Of a stretch of DNA of 64,000 nt, positions 15,402-23,427 are shown piece by piece. How positions within the stretch are numbered: the first letter of the stretch is position 1; each line of letters starts with the position of its first letter. Origin of the DNA: Oscillospiraceae bacterium (GTDB lineage: Bacteria; Bacillota; Clostridia; Oscillospirales; Oscillospiraceae); contig JAGBBD010000006.1 of NCBI GenBank assembly GCA_017938625.1, forward strand, positions 62,001-126,000, written 5' to 3'. A program made the position numbers and the translations under genes. The notes under the pieces are model-generated. The model saw only the letters and a list, made by a program, of their open reading frames with translations. It made no database searches and was not told the origin of the DNA.

Positions 15402-16995
15402 GACAATGCCCTCTCTTCGCGATCACATCCACGATGCGCTGTGCGTATTCCACGCACTTTTCTTCGCTTTCGCATTCTGTCATGACGCGGATCAAAGGCT
15501 CTGTGCCGCTCTGACGCAGGAGCACTCTGCCTTTCTTGTTGATCAGCTTTTCCACCGCCTTGACTTCTTCCAGAACAGCGCTGTCAGCCAGCACGGCTGC
15601 TTTGTCCTTTACAGAAACATTCTGCAGATACTGGGGATACAGCATCACAGGCTCAGCCAGCTTTGCAAGAGGCGTTTTGGTATCGCAGATCTCTTCTGTC
15701 ATCATAATGGCAGTCAGAAGACCATCACCGGTGGTGGCATATTTTTTGATAATGATATGACCGGACTGCTCTCCGCCCAGAGAGTAGTCATTTGTCTGCA
15801 TGCTTTCATAGACAAAACGGTCACCCACGGCAGTCTGCACGCATTGTATGCCTGCCTTTTCCAGACTTGCCACAAAGCCGCTGTTGGACATAACAGTGGC
15901 AACGACCGTGTCCTTGTTCAGAATACCTCTGGACTTCAGACGCTTACCCAAAATGTACAGCATGGCATCACCATCTACCACATTGCCGTTTTCGTCCACG
16001 GCAATGCAGCGATCAGCGTCCCCGTCAAAGGCAAAACCGACATCCAAATGCTGCTCCCGTACCAACTTGCACAGGGCGTCTATGTGGGTAGAGCCGCAAT
16101 CGGTGTTTACGTTCAGACCGTTGGGCTCGGCGCCGATGACTTCGGTCTGAGCGCCCAGTGCGCTGAACACAGCTTTTGCGATCATCCACGAAGCACCGTT
16201 GGCGCAGTCCAGACCGATCTTCAGATTTTTGTAAGAGTGGGATGCCAGAGAGATCAGATAGGCGATGTAGCGGTTTCTGCCGGAGGAGTAATCCACGATG
16301 CAGCCGATCTTTTCCTTGGTGGCAAGGGGGAGATCTTCGCCCAGAACATTGAGTGTTTTCAGATCGCCGTCCAGATATGCCTCGATAAGCGCAGTAGTCT
16401 TGTCGTCCAGCTTTTCACCATGGGAATTGATAATTTTGATGCAGTTGTCATAGAAAGGATTGTGGGAAGCGGTGATCATGATACCACAGTCAAATTCGTC
16501 CTGCCGTGTCACATAGGAAACGCTGGGCGTGGTGGTAACATGGAGCATATAAGCATCCGCACCGGAGGCGGTAATGCCGGCAACAATGGAGTATTCCAGC
16601 ATATAGCTGGAGCGTCTGGTGTCCTTGCCGATGACGATTCTCGGCTTGCTGCCGTTTTTACTGCTGCCGTAGTACCAACCGAGGAAACGACCGACCTTGT
16701 ATGCCTGCATGGAGGTCAGGGTTCGGTTCGCCTCGCCGCGGAAACCGTCTGTACCAAAATACTTTCTGCGCTGCGTCTGTGCAGCAGGCGTGATGGACTT
16801 GTTTTCCCGCAGCAGATCATCTGCGGTAATGTTAAAAATGTCGCAAAGCTGCAAGATGTTATCAACCTGCGGAATTGCCTGATTCATTTCCCACTTGGAG
16901 ATGGACTGTCTGGAAACAGCCAGCTTCTCCGCCAACCATTCCTGTGAAAGATTGGCTTGTGTTCGAAGTTGTGCGATCTTCTCACCTATGGTCAT
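15394..16995 (-). CDS. glmM: Phosphoglucosamine mutase with N-terminal XRE-family HTH domain
   Basis: The 533-residue protein is a fusion. Residues 1-65 are an XRE/Cro-C1 helix-turn-helix (IGEKIAQLRTQANLSQ, then LAEKLAVSRQSISKWE as the recognition segment). A short linker leads to a full phosphohexomutase from residue 77: FGTDGFRGEAN, phosphoserine loop TASHNP with Ser177, metal-binding FDGDADR and phosphate-binding RQSGTEP. GlmM converts glucosamine-6-phosphate to glucosamine-1-phosphate for peptidoglycan. I use the ATG after GGGAG. GlmM is normally about 450 residues and has no DNA-binding domain. A 29-bp dyad lies in its leader, so self-regulation in response to amino-sugar state is possible. 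Confidence 0.88.
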   Translation of the reverse strand: MTIGEKIAQLRTQANLSQEWLAEKLAVSRQSISKWEMNQAIPQVDNILQLCDIFNITADDLLRENKSITPAAQTQRRKYFGTDGFRGEANRTLTSMQAYKVGRFLGWYYGSSKNGSKPRIVIGKDTRRSSYMLEYSIVAGITASGADAYMLHVTTTPSVSYVTRQDEFDCGIMITASHNPFYDNCIKIINSHGEKLDDKTTALIEAYLDGDLKTLNVLGEDLPLATKEKIGCIVDYSSGRNRYIAYLISLASHSYKNLKIGLDCANGASWMIAKAVFSALGAQTEVIGAEPNGLNVNTDCGSTHIDALCKLVREQHLDVGFAFDGDADRCIAVDENGNVVDGDAMLYILGKRLKSRGILNKDTVVATVMSNSGFVASLEKAGIQCVQTAVGDRFVYESMQTNDYSLGGEQSGHIIIKKYATTGDGLLTAIMMTEEICDTKTPLAKLAEPVMLYPQYLQNVSVKDKAAVLADSAVLEEVKAVEKLINKKGRVLLRQSGTEPLIRVMTECESEEKCVEYAQRIVDVIAKRGHCHD

Positions 16996-17081
16996 ACAGA
17001 ACTCCCTTTCCGGTGCATATTTACTCAACATAAAGAGTATGGCATACGGCACCTTTGAAATCAACCAACTTGACTTTGAAT

Positions 17082-17130
17082 TTCGCGCGCAACTGAAAGT
17101 TGCGCGCGAAGAAAGGACAAATTCATTATA
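17082..17130 (-). promoter_or_regulatory. XRE-glmM promoter -10 and 29-bp dyad
   Basis: An extended -10 (TG-T-TATAAT, TATAAT at 17130-17125) lies 8-15 bases upstream of a perfect 13-bp inverted repeat with a 3-base loop (17082-17094 with 17098-17110; arms contain CGCGCGCAACT). The dyad is at about +8 to +36 and the start codon is about 85 bases further on. It may be the operator for the fused HTH domain or an RNA hairpin. No T run follows, so it is not a simple terminator. Confidence 0.7.
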
Positions 17131-17167
17131 ACACAGATGTCAAATCGAAAGATGTAAACTCAGGTTG

Positions 17168-18151
17168 TCACACGGAAGAATACTGTTCCACAGAAGGTTT
17201 GCACAGAGCCACATACTGATCGATCACAGACTGAGGAGAGAGAATGGTGGCAAGATCACCGAAGCCTGCCAGCCAGCCCAGGTATCTGGGAGATACACAG
17301 ATGTCTGTGGTGAAGATAAAATGATCGTCAGAATCGGGGATGAGCATGGTATCTGAGCCGAAGCGGTCAATGACCACGCCTGCAAGGGATCTATGGAAGC
17401 GCATACGCACCGTAGTGGTCTCACCGGAGAACATGCCGAACACATTTTTGCCGTAAGAAGCGGTGTCGATGGCCTTATAGTCGGGGCTGATGAAGCGCTT
17501 TTTTCCTGTGATAGTGATCTGCGCCATTTTGTCCACACGATAGTGGGTGATGCCGTGGCGCTCTGTATGGGCGACCAGATAGTAGTTTTCATCATCCCAA
17601 ATGAGCGTATAAGGACTTGCTTCATAGATGCCGGGGCGCTCATGACGTTTTCCGTCCAATCCCCATTCCGTGTAGCGGAACGTGATGGTGGAATTCTGCG
17701 CAATGGCTTCATGCAGGCTGTCTACATTGTAATAGATGCTTTCGTTCATGGTCTTCACGCGGCCGGAGACCACGGCCTGACGCTTCAGCGTACCTGCCTC
17801 ATGAATGCTGACCATGTGGCTCAGCTTTTCGATCAGCTGCATGGATTTTTTGCTGGTCAAAAATTTGGAAGACTGTACTGCATCGACCAGCAGCTTCAAT
17901 TCCGGCAGCTCAAACTCTCTCGATGCCAGATAGTAACCGCCGTTTCTGCCGGCTTTATGGATAATGTCCATGCCGAAATCCTGCAGACACTCAATGTCGT
18001 TGTAAATGGCTTTTCGTTCGGATGTAATGCCGTGAGAAGCCAGATACTCGATGATTCTTTGTGTGTTGACGGGATGCTTTTCATCGGACTCGTTTTCCAG
18101 AAGCTCCTTTAAATATAACAGCTTCAGCTTCTGACCTTCAGATCTTGCCAT
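17168..18151 (-). CDS. WYL-domain transcriptional regulator (DeoR-like HTH)
   Basis: The 327-residue protein has an N-terminal winged HTH (about 1-70) and a WYL domain from about residue 140, with the RNA/ligand-binding-like segments YTLIWDDENYYLVAHTER and HYRVDKMAQI. A C-terminal extension completes the usual WCX layout. AAAGGAG precedes the ATG. It is divergent to guanine deaminase and upstream of the XRE-glmM gene, which has its own promoter. A palindrome overlaps its promoter. Confidence 0.88.
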   Translation of the reverse strand: MARSEGQKLKLLYLKELLENESDEKHPVNTQRIIEYLASHGITSERKAIYNDIECLQDFGMDIIHKAGRNGGYYLASREFELPELKLLVDAVQSSKFLTSKKSMQLIEKLSHMVSIHEAGTLKRQAVVSGRVKTMNESIYYNVDSLHEAIAQNSTITFRYTEWGLDGKRHERPGIYEASPYTLIWDDENYYLVAHTERHGITHYRVDKMAQITITGKKRFISPDYKAIDTASYGKNVFGMFSGETTTVRMRFHRSLAGVVIDRFGSDTMLIPDSDDHFIFTTDICVSPRYLGWLAGFGDLATILSPQSVIDQYVALCKPSVEQYSSV

Positions 18152-18172
18152 ATGATCAACTCCTTTGCGCTG

Positions 18173-18204
18173 ATTATACTGTGATTACTGTACCATAAAC
18201 AGTA
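18173..18204 (-). promoter_or_regulatory. WYL-regulator promoter with overlapping palindrome
   Basis: TATAAT on minus (18178-18173) is preceded by a poor -35. The palindrome TACTGT-N7-ACAGTA at 18186-18204 covers the spacer and -35 position. This is the usual place for a repressor operator; autoregulation by the WYL protein is inferred. Confidence 0.55.
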
Positions 18205-18305
18205 CAATAAAACAAGGTCTGGAACTTTCTTTCCTCTTATGATATAGTAACTTCGCCTGTGACCGCCCGATGGATCATTGGTCACTTTTGAAAGGAGTGA
18301 TTGAT

Positions 18306-19571
18306 TTGCGCAGTTTTGTGCTCAAGGGTCATATTCTCCACAGCAGAGATAAAGACCGTATCGATATTTTTGAAAACCACTATCTTGTATGCCAAGAAGG
18401 CATTTGCCGCGGTATTTTTGGTCAGCTTCCTCAGCAGTACAGCGATCTTCCCTTGGAAGACTTTGGTGATAAGCTGGTCATCCCCGGCATGTCCGATCTT
18501 CATATTCATGCATCCCAGTTCTCTTACCGCGGTCTCGGTATGGATATGGAGCTTCTGCAGTGGCTGGAGCACCATGCATTCCCGGAGGAGCGCAAGTATG
18601 AGGATCTGACCTATGCAGATAGGGCATATGGGCAATTCGTATCTCATATCCGCCGCAGCGAGACCACAAGAGCGTGTGTCTTTGCCACCATTCATCGTGA
18701 GGCAACGGAGCTTCTTATGGAGAAAATGGAGGACAGCGGACTTGTCAGTTATATCGGCAAGGTCAATATGAACCGCAATTGTCCAGATTTCATCAGCGAA
18801 AAAGATGCCATTGCCGATACTCGTCTTTGGCTGCAGGAAACGGCAGGGAAGTGGGAAAATACAAAGCCTATCCTGACTCCTCGGTTTATTCCCTCCTGCA
18901 CCGATGATGTGCTGGAAGGTCTGGGGAAACTGAGCCGCGAATTTGATGTGCCTGTCCAGAGCCACTTATCAGAAAACCTCAGCGAGATCCGCTGGGTGAG
19001 CGAACTGGTTCCCGGCACCAAAAATTACGGTGATGCTTACGCCAAGTTTGACCTGTTCGGCAAAGACGGGCAGAAGTGTCTTATGTCCCACTGTGTCTAT
19101 TCCGATGATGATGAACTGCAGACCATGAAGGAGAACGGTGTGGTCATTGCCCATTGTCCCGAATCCAATATGAATGTTGCCTCCGGTGTGGCGCCCATTG
19201 ACCGTTATCTGGAGCTTGGACTGCAGGTGGGGCTTTCTACCGATGTGGCAGGCGGCAGCCATGAGAGCATGTTCCGCGCCATGATCCATGCCATCCAGTC
19301 TTCCAAGCTGCGCTGGCGTCTGCTTGATCAGAACGTCAAGTTCCTCAGCTTTGACAAGGCGTTCTATCTTGCAACAAGGGGCGGCGGTGCGTTCTTCGGC
19401 AAGGTTGGTGCCTTTGATGACGGCTATGAGTTTGATGCTGTGGTGCTGGATGATGCAAATCTTGACCATCCGCAGCAGATCACCACGCACGAGCGTCTGG
19501 AGCGAGTGGTCTACCTTGGTGACGAACGCAATATCGTTGGAAAATATGTCCGCGGAAGAAAATTGTTCTAA
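18306..19571 (+). CDS. guaD: Guanine deaminase (amidohydrolase superfamily)
   Basis: The enzyme hydrolyses guanine to xanthine and ammonia. Metal-binding HIHASQF follows the conserved PGMSDLHIH, and the family-specific TPRFIPSCT, then QSHLSEN, the HCVYS strand and LSTDVAGG complete the active site. I start at TTG 18306, eight bases after AAAGGAG, giving 421 residues; an ATG at 18270 has no ribosome binding site. It stands alone between a WYL regulator and adhE, with no xanthine dehydrogenase nearby. Confidence 0.9.
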   Translation: MRSFVLKGHILHSRDKDRIDIFENHYLVCQEGICRGIFGQLPQQYSDLPLEDFGDKLVIPGMSDLHIHASQFSYRGLGMDMELLQWLEHHAFPEERKYEDLTYADRAYGQFVSHIRRSETTRACVFATIHREATELLMEKMEDSGLVSYIGKVNMNRNCPDFISEKDAIADTRLWLQETAGKWENTKPILTPRFIPSCTDDVLEGLGKLSREFDVPVQSHLSENLSEIRWVSELVPGTKNYGDAYAKFDLFGKDGQKCLMSHCVYSDDDELQTMKENGVVIAHCPESNMNVASGVAPIDRYLELGLQVGLSTDVAGGSHESMFRAMIHAIQSSKLRWRLLDQNVKFLSFDKAFYLATRGGGAFFGKVGAFDDGYEFDAVVLDDANLDHPQQITTHERLERVVYLGDERNIVGKYVRGRKLF

Positions 19572-19612
19572 TCGGTATTGTGGTATCGATAGAAAAAAGC
19601 TGAATAACACAG

Positions 19613-19646
19613 CCTCCATTCGTCATTATGACGAATGGAGGTTTTT
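19613..19646 (+). terminator. guaD terminator
   Basis: A 13-bp perfect stem (19613-19625 with 19629-19641) with a 3-base loop is followed by TTTTT. Confidence 0.93.
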
Positions 19647-19737
19647 AAATGTTGCGAAAACCACATAAACACAGGATAACTAACAACATTTTGGAAAAAA
19701 GTTTTTGAAATGCCAAAAAAATAATCATAATCAGACA

Positions 19738-19766
19738 TTGACACACAGAGAAGTCGATGATAATAT
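19738..19766 (+). promoter_or_regulatory. adhE promoter
   Basis: TTGACA, a 17-base spacer and TAATAT lie 55 bases upstream of the adhE start. The leader contains a weak TATCG-N12-CGATA repeat. I looked for a Rex box (TTGTGA or TTGTTAA palindrome), common upstream of adhE, and did not find one. Confidence 0.8.
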
Positions 19767-19821
19767 ACTGATATAAAAATATCGGTAACAAAACATCGAT
19801 AATTAAACGGAGGCTTGATTT

Positions 19822-22446
19822 ATGAAAAAGTATACCGTCGTTGACAGCGTGGAAGCGCTGGAGTCCGTTCTGGAGACCGTCCGCGGTGCACAGAGAAAGT
19901 TTGCTGCTTATACGCAGGAGCAGGTAGATGCCATCTTCCTGGCAGCTGCCACCGCTGCCAACCAGGCTCGTATCCCTCTGGCAAGAATGGCTGTTGAGGA
20001 GACCGGCATGGGTGTGGTGGAAGACAAGGTCATCAAGAACCACTTTGCTTCTGAGTACATCTATAACGCATACAGAAACACCAAGACCTGTGGTGTTCTT
20101 GAGCGCGATACCTCTTACGGTATCAAGAGAGTGGCAGAGCCTGTCGGTGTTATTGCCGCGGTTATTCCCACCACCAACCCCACTTCCACTGCCATCTATA
20201 AGTGCCTTATGGCGCTGAAGACCCGTAACGGCATTATTATCAGCCCCCATCCCAGAGCAAAGGAGTGCACCATCGCAGCTGCAAAGCTGGTGCTGGACGC
20301 TGCTGTGAAGGCAGGTGCACCCAAGGGCATCATTGCATGGATCGACACGCCCTCTCTGGAACTGACCGATACCATCATGAAGGAAGCGGATCTGATCCTC
20401 GCCACCGGCGGCCCCGGCATGGTCAAGGCAGCATATTCTTCCGGCAAGCCTGCTCTGGGCGTCGGCCCCGGCAATGTGCCTGCTGTGATTGACGACACTG
20501 CCGATATCAAGCTGGCAGTCAACTCTATCATCCATTCCAAGACCTTCGATAACGGTATGATCTGCGCTTCCGAGCAGTCGGTTATTGTCATCGATACCAT
20601 CTATGACGCTGTGAAGGCAGAGTTTGCCAAGCGTGGCTGCTATTTCCTGCAGGGCGATGAGATCGATAAGGTTCGTAAGACCATTCTGCCCAACGGCGCC
20701 CTCAATGCAAAGATCGTCGGTCAGAAGGCGACCACCATTGCCGAAATGGCAGGTGTGAACGTTCCCGAAGGCACCAAGATCCTCATCGGTGAAGTGGAAT
20801 CCGTGGAGCTGTCCGAGGAGTTTGCTCATGAGAAGCTGTCTCCCGTTCTTGCCATGTACCACGCTGCCGACTTCAAGGAAGCTGTCTCTAAGGCTGAAAA
20901 GCTGGTCTATGACGGCGGTCTGGGTCATACTGCATCCATCTACCTCAACAACGTTACCGAGCGTGAAAAGCTTGGTATCTTTGCAGACCGCATGAAGACC
21001 TGCCGTATTCTGGTCAATACTCCCTCTTCCCAGGGCGGTATCGGCGATCTGTACAACTTCAAGCTCACTCCCTCTCTGACTCTGGGCTGCGGCTCCTGGG
21101 GCGGCAACTCCGTGTCCGAGAACGTGGGCGTCAAGCACCTTTTGAATATCAAGACTGTGGCAGAAAGAAGGGAAAATATGCTCTGGTTCCGCAACCCGGA
21201 TAAGGTCTATCTGAAGAAGGGCTGCCTGCCCGTCGCTCTGGCCGAACTGAAGAACGTGCTGGGTAAGAAGCGTGCTTTCCTGGTCACCGACCAGTTCCTG
21301 TATGCCAATGGCTTCACCAGACCCATTACCCGTGAGCTGACTGCTATGGGCATCCAGTATTACTGCTTCAGCGATGTTGCACCCGATCCCACTCTGGCAT
21401 CCGCCAAAGAAGGTGCTGCTCTTATGCGTGAGTTCCAGCCCGATGTGATCATCGCACTGGGCGGCGGCTCTGCCATGGACGCTGCCAAGATCATGTGGGT
21501 GCTGTATGAGCATCCCGAAGTGGACTTCCAGGATATGGCGATGCGCTTTGTGGATATCCGCAAGAGAGTCTATGCATTCCCCAGAATGGGCGAGAAGGCA
21601 TACTTTGTTGCTGTTCCCACCTCTGCCGGTACCGGTTCTGAGGTCACACCCTTTGCCGTTATCACCGATGAGAAGACCGGCATCAAGTACCCCTTGGCAG
21701 ACTACGAGCTCATGCCTGATATGGCGATCGTGGACGCAGACCTGCATATGTCCGCACCCAAGGGCCTGACCGCGGCTTCCGGTATCGATGCCCTGATCCA
21801 TTCTCTGGAAGCTTATGCATCCATGATGGCAACAGACTTCACCGATGCTCTGGCCCTGCGTTCGATGAAGATGATCTTCTCCTATCTGCCCAGAGCCTAC
21901 GAAAACGGCCAGGAAGATATTGAAGCCAGAGAGAAGATGGCAAACGCTGCCACTATGGCAGGTATGGCATTTGCCAACGCCTTCCTTGGTGTCTGCCACT
22001 CCATGGCTCATAAGCTGGGTGCCTTCCATCATCTGCCCCATGGTGTTGCAAATGCTCTTATGATCAGCCACGTTCTGCGTTTCAATGCCAGCGAGCAGCC
22101 TGTGAAGATGGGTACCTTCCCTCAGTACGATCATCCCCATACTCTGGCCCGCTATGCTGAGATCGCCGTCCATCTGAATTTGGCAGGTCATCTGACCCTC
22201 AATGCCACCACCGATGAAGAGCGTCTGGAAGCTCTGATCGGCGCCATCGAAGAGCTGAAGGAGAAGGTCGGTATCAAGAAGACCATCCGCGACTATGGTG
22301 TTGATGAGAAGAAGTTCCTCGCAACGCTGGATGATATGGTTGAGCAGGCATTTGATGACCAGTGCACCGGCGCCAACCCCAGATATCCCCTCATGTCCGA
22401 GATCAAGCAGATGTACCTCGATGCTTACTACGGCACGGAAAACTAA
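19822..22446 (+). CDS. adhE: Bifunctional acetaldehyde-CoA/alcohol dehydrogenase
   Basis: The 874-residue enzyme reduces acetyl-CoA to ethanol in two steps and re-oxidises NADH in fermentation. The N-terminal aldehyde dehydrogenase domain (about 1-440) has the catalytic cysteine in FDNGMICASEQS. The C-terminal iron-dependent alcohol dehydrogenase (about 455-870) has GGGSAMDAAKIMWV and the iron-binding histidines in HSLEAY, CHSMAHKLGAFHHLPHG. AdhE is known to form spirosome filaments. Length is standard. The codon choice is highly uniform, as expected for a highly expressed gene. GGAGG lies ten bases upstream. Confidence 0.97.
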   Translation: MKKYTVVDSVEALESVLETVRGAQRKFAAYTQEQVDAIFLAAATAANQARIPLARMAVEETGMGVVEDKVIKNHFASEYIYNAYRNTKTCGVLERDTSYGIKRVAEPVGVIAAVIPTTNPTSTAIYKCLMALKTRNGIIISPHPRAKECTIAAAKLVLDAAVKAGAPKGIIAWIDTPSLELTDTIMKEADLILATGGPGMVKAAYSSGKPALGVGPGNVPAVIDDTADIKLAVNSIIHSKTFDNGMICASEQSVIVIDTIYDAVKAEFAKRGCYFLQGDEIDKVRKTILPNGALNAKIVGQKATTIAEMAGVNVPEGTKILIGEVESVELSEEFAHEKLSPVLAMYHAADFKEAVSKAEKLVYDGGLGHTASIYLNNVTEREKLGIFADRMKTCRILVNTPSSQGGIGDLYNFKLTPSLTLGCGSWGGNSVSENVGVKHLLNIKTVAERRENMLWFRNPDKVYLKKGCLPVALAELKNVLGKKRAFLVTDQFLYANGFTRPITRELTAMGIQYYCFSDVAPDPTLASAKEGAALMREFQPDVIIALGGGSAMDAAKIMWVLYEHPEVDFQDMAMRFVDIRKRVYAFPRMGEKAYFVAVPTSAGTGSEVTPFAVITDEKTGIKYPLADYELMPDMAIVDADLHMSAPKGLTAASGIDALIHSLEAYASMMATDFTDALALRSMKMIFSYLPRAYENGQEDIEAREKMANAATMAGMAFANAFLGVCHSMAHKLGAFHHLPHGVANALMISHVLRFNASEQPVKMGTFPQYDHPHTLARYAEIAVHLNLAGHLTLNATTDEERLEALIGAIEELKEKVGIKKTIRDYGVDEKKFLATLDDMVEQAFDDQCTGANPRYPLMSEIKQMYLDAYYGTEN

Positions 22447-22453
22447 AGCTTAT

Positions 22454-22492
22454 AAAACCGCGTTCTGTACAGAACGCGGTTTTGCTTTTTTC
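22454..22492 (+). terminator. adhE terminator
   Basis: A 13-bp perfect stem (22454-22466 with 22471-22483) with a GTAC loop precedes GCTTTTTT. The T run also forms the -35 region (TTGCTT) of the next gene. Confidence 0.93.
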
Positions 22493-22510
22493 GGAAGTGT
22501 GTGGTATAAT
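22482..22510 (+). promoter_or_regulatory. Promoter of the NifX-type/DUF1292 gene
   Basis: TTGCTT (22482-22487), a 17-base spacer ending in TGTGG and TATAAT (22505-22510) form a promoter with an extended -10. It overlaps the adhE terminator tail. Confidence 0.65.
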
Positions 22511-22536
22511 TATAAAAAAACCAAAGGAGACGACCT

Positions 22537-23238
22537 ATGAAAATCGCGGTAACCTATGATAACGGTCAGATCTTCCAGCATTTCGGCCATACGGAATACA
22601 TGAAGATCTATGAAATCAAAGACAACGAAGTGATCGGCAGTGAAGTCCTTTCCACCAATGGCTCCGGGCACGGCGCTCTTGCAGGCTTTTTGAAGGCACA
22701 GGGCGTGGATGTTCTGATTTGCGGCGGTATTGGCGGCGGCGCGCAGATGGCGCTGGCAGATGCTGACATCAAGCTCTACGGCGGCTGCAGCGGCGATGCC
22801 GACACCGCGGTGAAAAACTACCTTAACAAGACTTTGATGTATAACCCCAATGTCAAGTGCGACCACCACGATCATGACCATGAGCACGGCCATGATTGCC
22901 ATTGCGGTGATCACGATCACGATCATGATCACGAATGCCGCCATGGTGACTGCGGCGGTGCGGACGACCACCGAGATCAGATGATAACCTTGACTATCAT
23001 CGATGACAATGGCAATTCTCAGGACGAGGAATTCCGCGTGATCGCAGTCTATCCTGCCGGTGCCAACCGCTATATCGCGCTGACGCCCGATCTGGACGCA
23101 CCGGAATTTGATGCAAACATTTTCCTCTTTAAGTATCTGGAGGAGAATGGACAGGCCACGGTGGAAGAAATCGTGGAGGACGAGGAGTTTGCTATGGCAG
23201 CAGACGCCTTCCAGAATTGGCAGCTGACTCATCACTGA
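22537..23238 (+). CDS. NifX/NifB-type cofactor-binding domain fused to DUF1292 via His-rich linker
   Basis: The 233-residue protein has three parts. Residues 1-108 match the dinitrogenase iron-molybdenum cofactor biosynthesis domain (MKIAVTYDNGQIFQHFGHTEY, GVDVLICGGIGGGAQ as conserved blocks). Residues about 109-145 are extremely rich in His, Asp and Cys with repeated HDHDH. The rest is DUF1292 (ITLTIIDDNGNSQDEEFRVIAV is its start, seen as a conserved beta pattern). No nitrogenase genes are present. It may store or sense a metal or iron-sulfur species. This domain pairing is seen in some Clostridia; the role is unknown. Confidence 0.82.
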   Translation: MKIAVTYDNGQIFQHFGHTEYMKIYEIKDNEVIGSEVLSTNGSGHGALAGFLKAQGVDVLICGGIGGGAQMALADADIKLYGGCSGDADTAVKNYLNKTLMYNPNVKCDHHDHDHEHGHDCHCGDHDHDHDHECRHGDCGGADDHRDQMITLTIIDDNGNSQDEEFRVIAVYPAGANRYIALTPDLDAPEFDANIFLFKYLEENGQATVEEIVEDEEFAMAADAFQNWQLTHH

Positions 23239-23248
23239 GAGCATGAAA

Positions 23249-23285
23249 AAAGACCTCACGACCGCCTTTGCGGTGTGAGGTCTTT
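23249..23285. terminator. Bidirectional terminator between convergent units
   Basis: The stem AAAGACCTCAC/GTGAGGTCTTT, with an inner CCGC/GCGG stem, is followed by T runs on both strands. Confidence 0.9.
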
Positions 23286-23289
23286 TTCT

Positions 23290-23415
23290 TTACTTTTTGA
23301 TCTTGGTGATCAGATACACGATCAAGGCGATGATCGCCATGACCAGGAAAATACCCAGCATACCCTGTCCCATCAGACGCAGGGAGGCCATGAGATCTGC
23401 ATAGTTAAAATTCAT
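23290..23415 (-). CDS. Small OadG-like subunit of Na+-translocating decarboxylase
   Basis: The 41-residue protein starts MNFNYADLMASL and is a single membrane helix (GMLGIFLVMAIIALIVYLI region) followed by TKIKK. TAAGGAGG lies seven bases before the ATG. Size, topology, and position twelve bases after oadB match the gamma chain of oxaloacetate or methylmalonyl-CoA decarboxylases, which anchors the complex. It is much shorter than OadG of enterobacteria (about 80 residues) and lacks the His-rich cytoplasmic tail. Confidence 0.75.
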   Translation of the reverse strand: MNFNYADLMASLRLMGQGMLGIFLVMAIIALIVYLITKIKK

Positions 23416-23427
23416 GTTATTTCCTCC

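Noticed and set aside
15295..16947. 550-codon plus-strand open frame opposite glmM
   Set aside because: Shadow of the XRE-GlmM gene.
19681..19821. Rex-type redox box upstream of adhE
   Set aside because: I looked for TTGTGA/TTGTTAA palindromes; only scattered AACA and ATCG repeats are present.
19645..22191. 848-codon minus-strand open frame opposite adhE
   Set aside because: A shadow caused by strong codon bias in adhE; no ribosome binding site and no recognisable domain.
22861..22950. Tandem repeat of GATCAC/GATCAT units as a DNA repeat element
   Set aside because: It is in frame and encodes the His/Asp-rich linker, so it is coding repetition.
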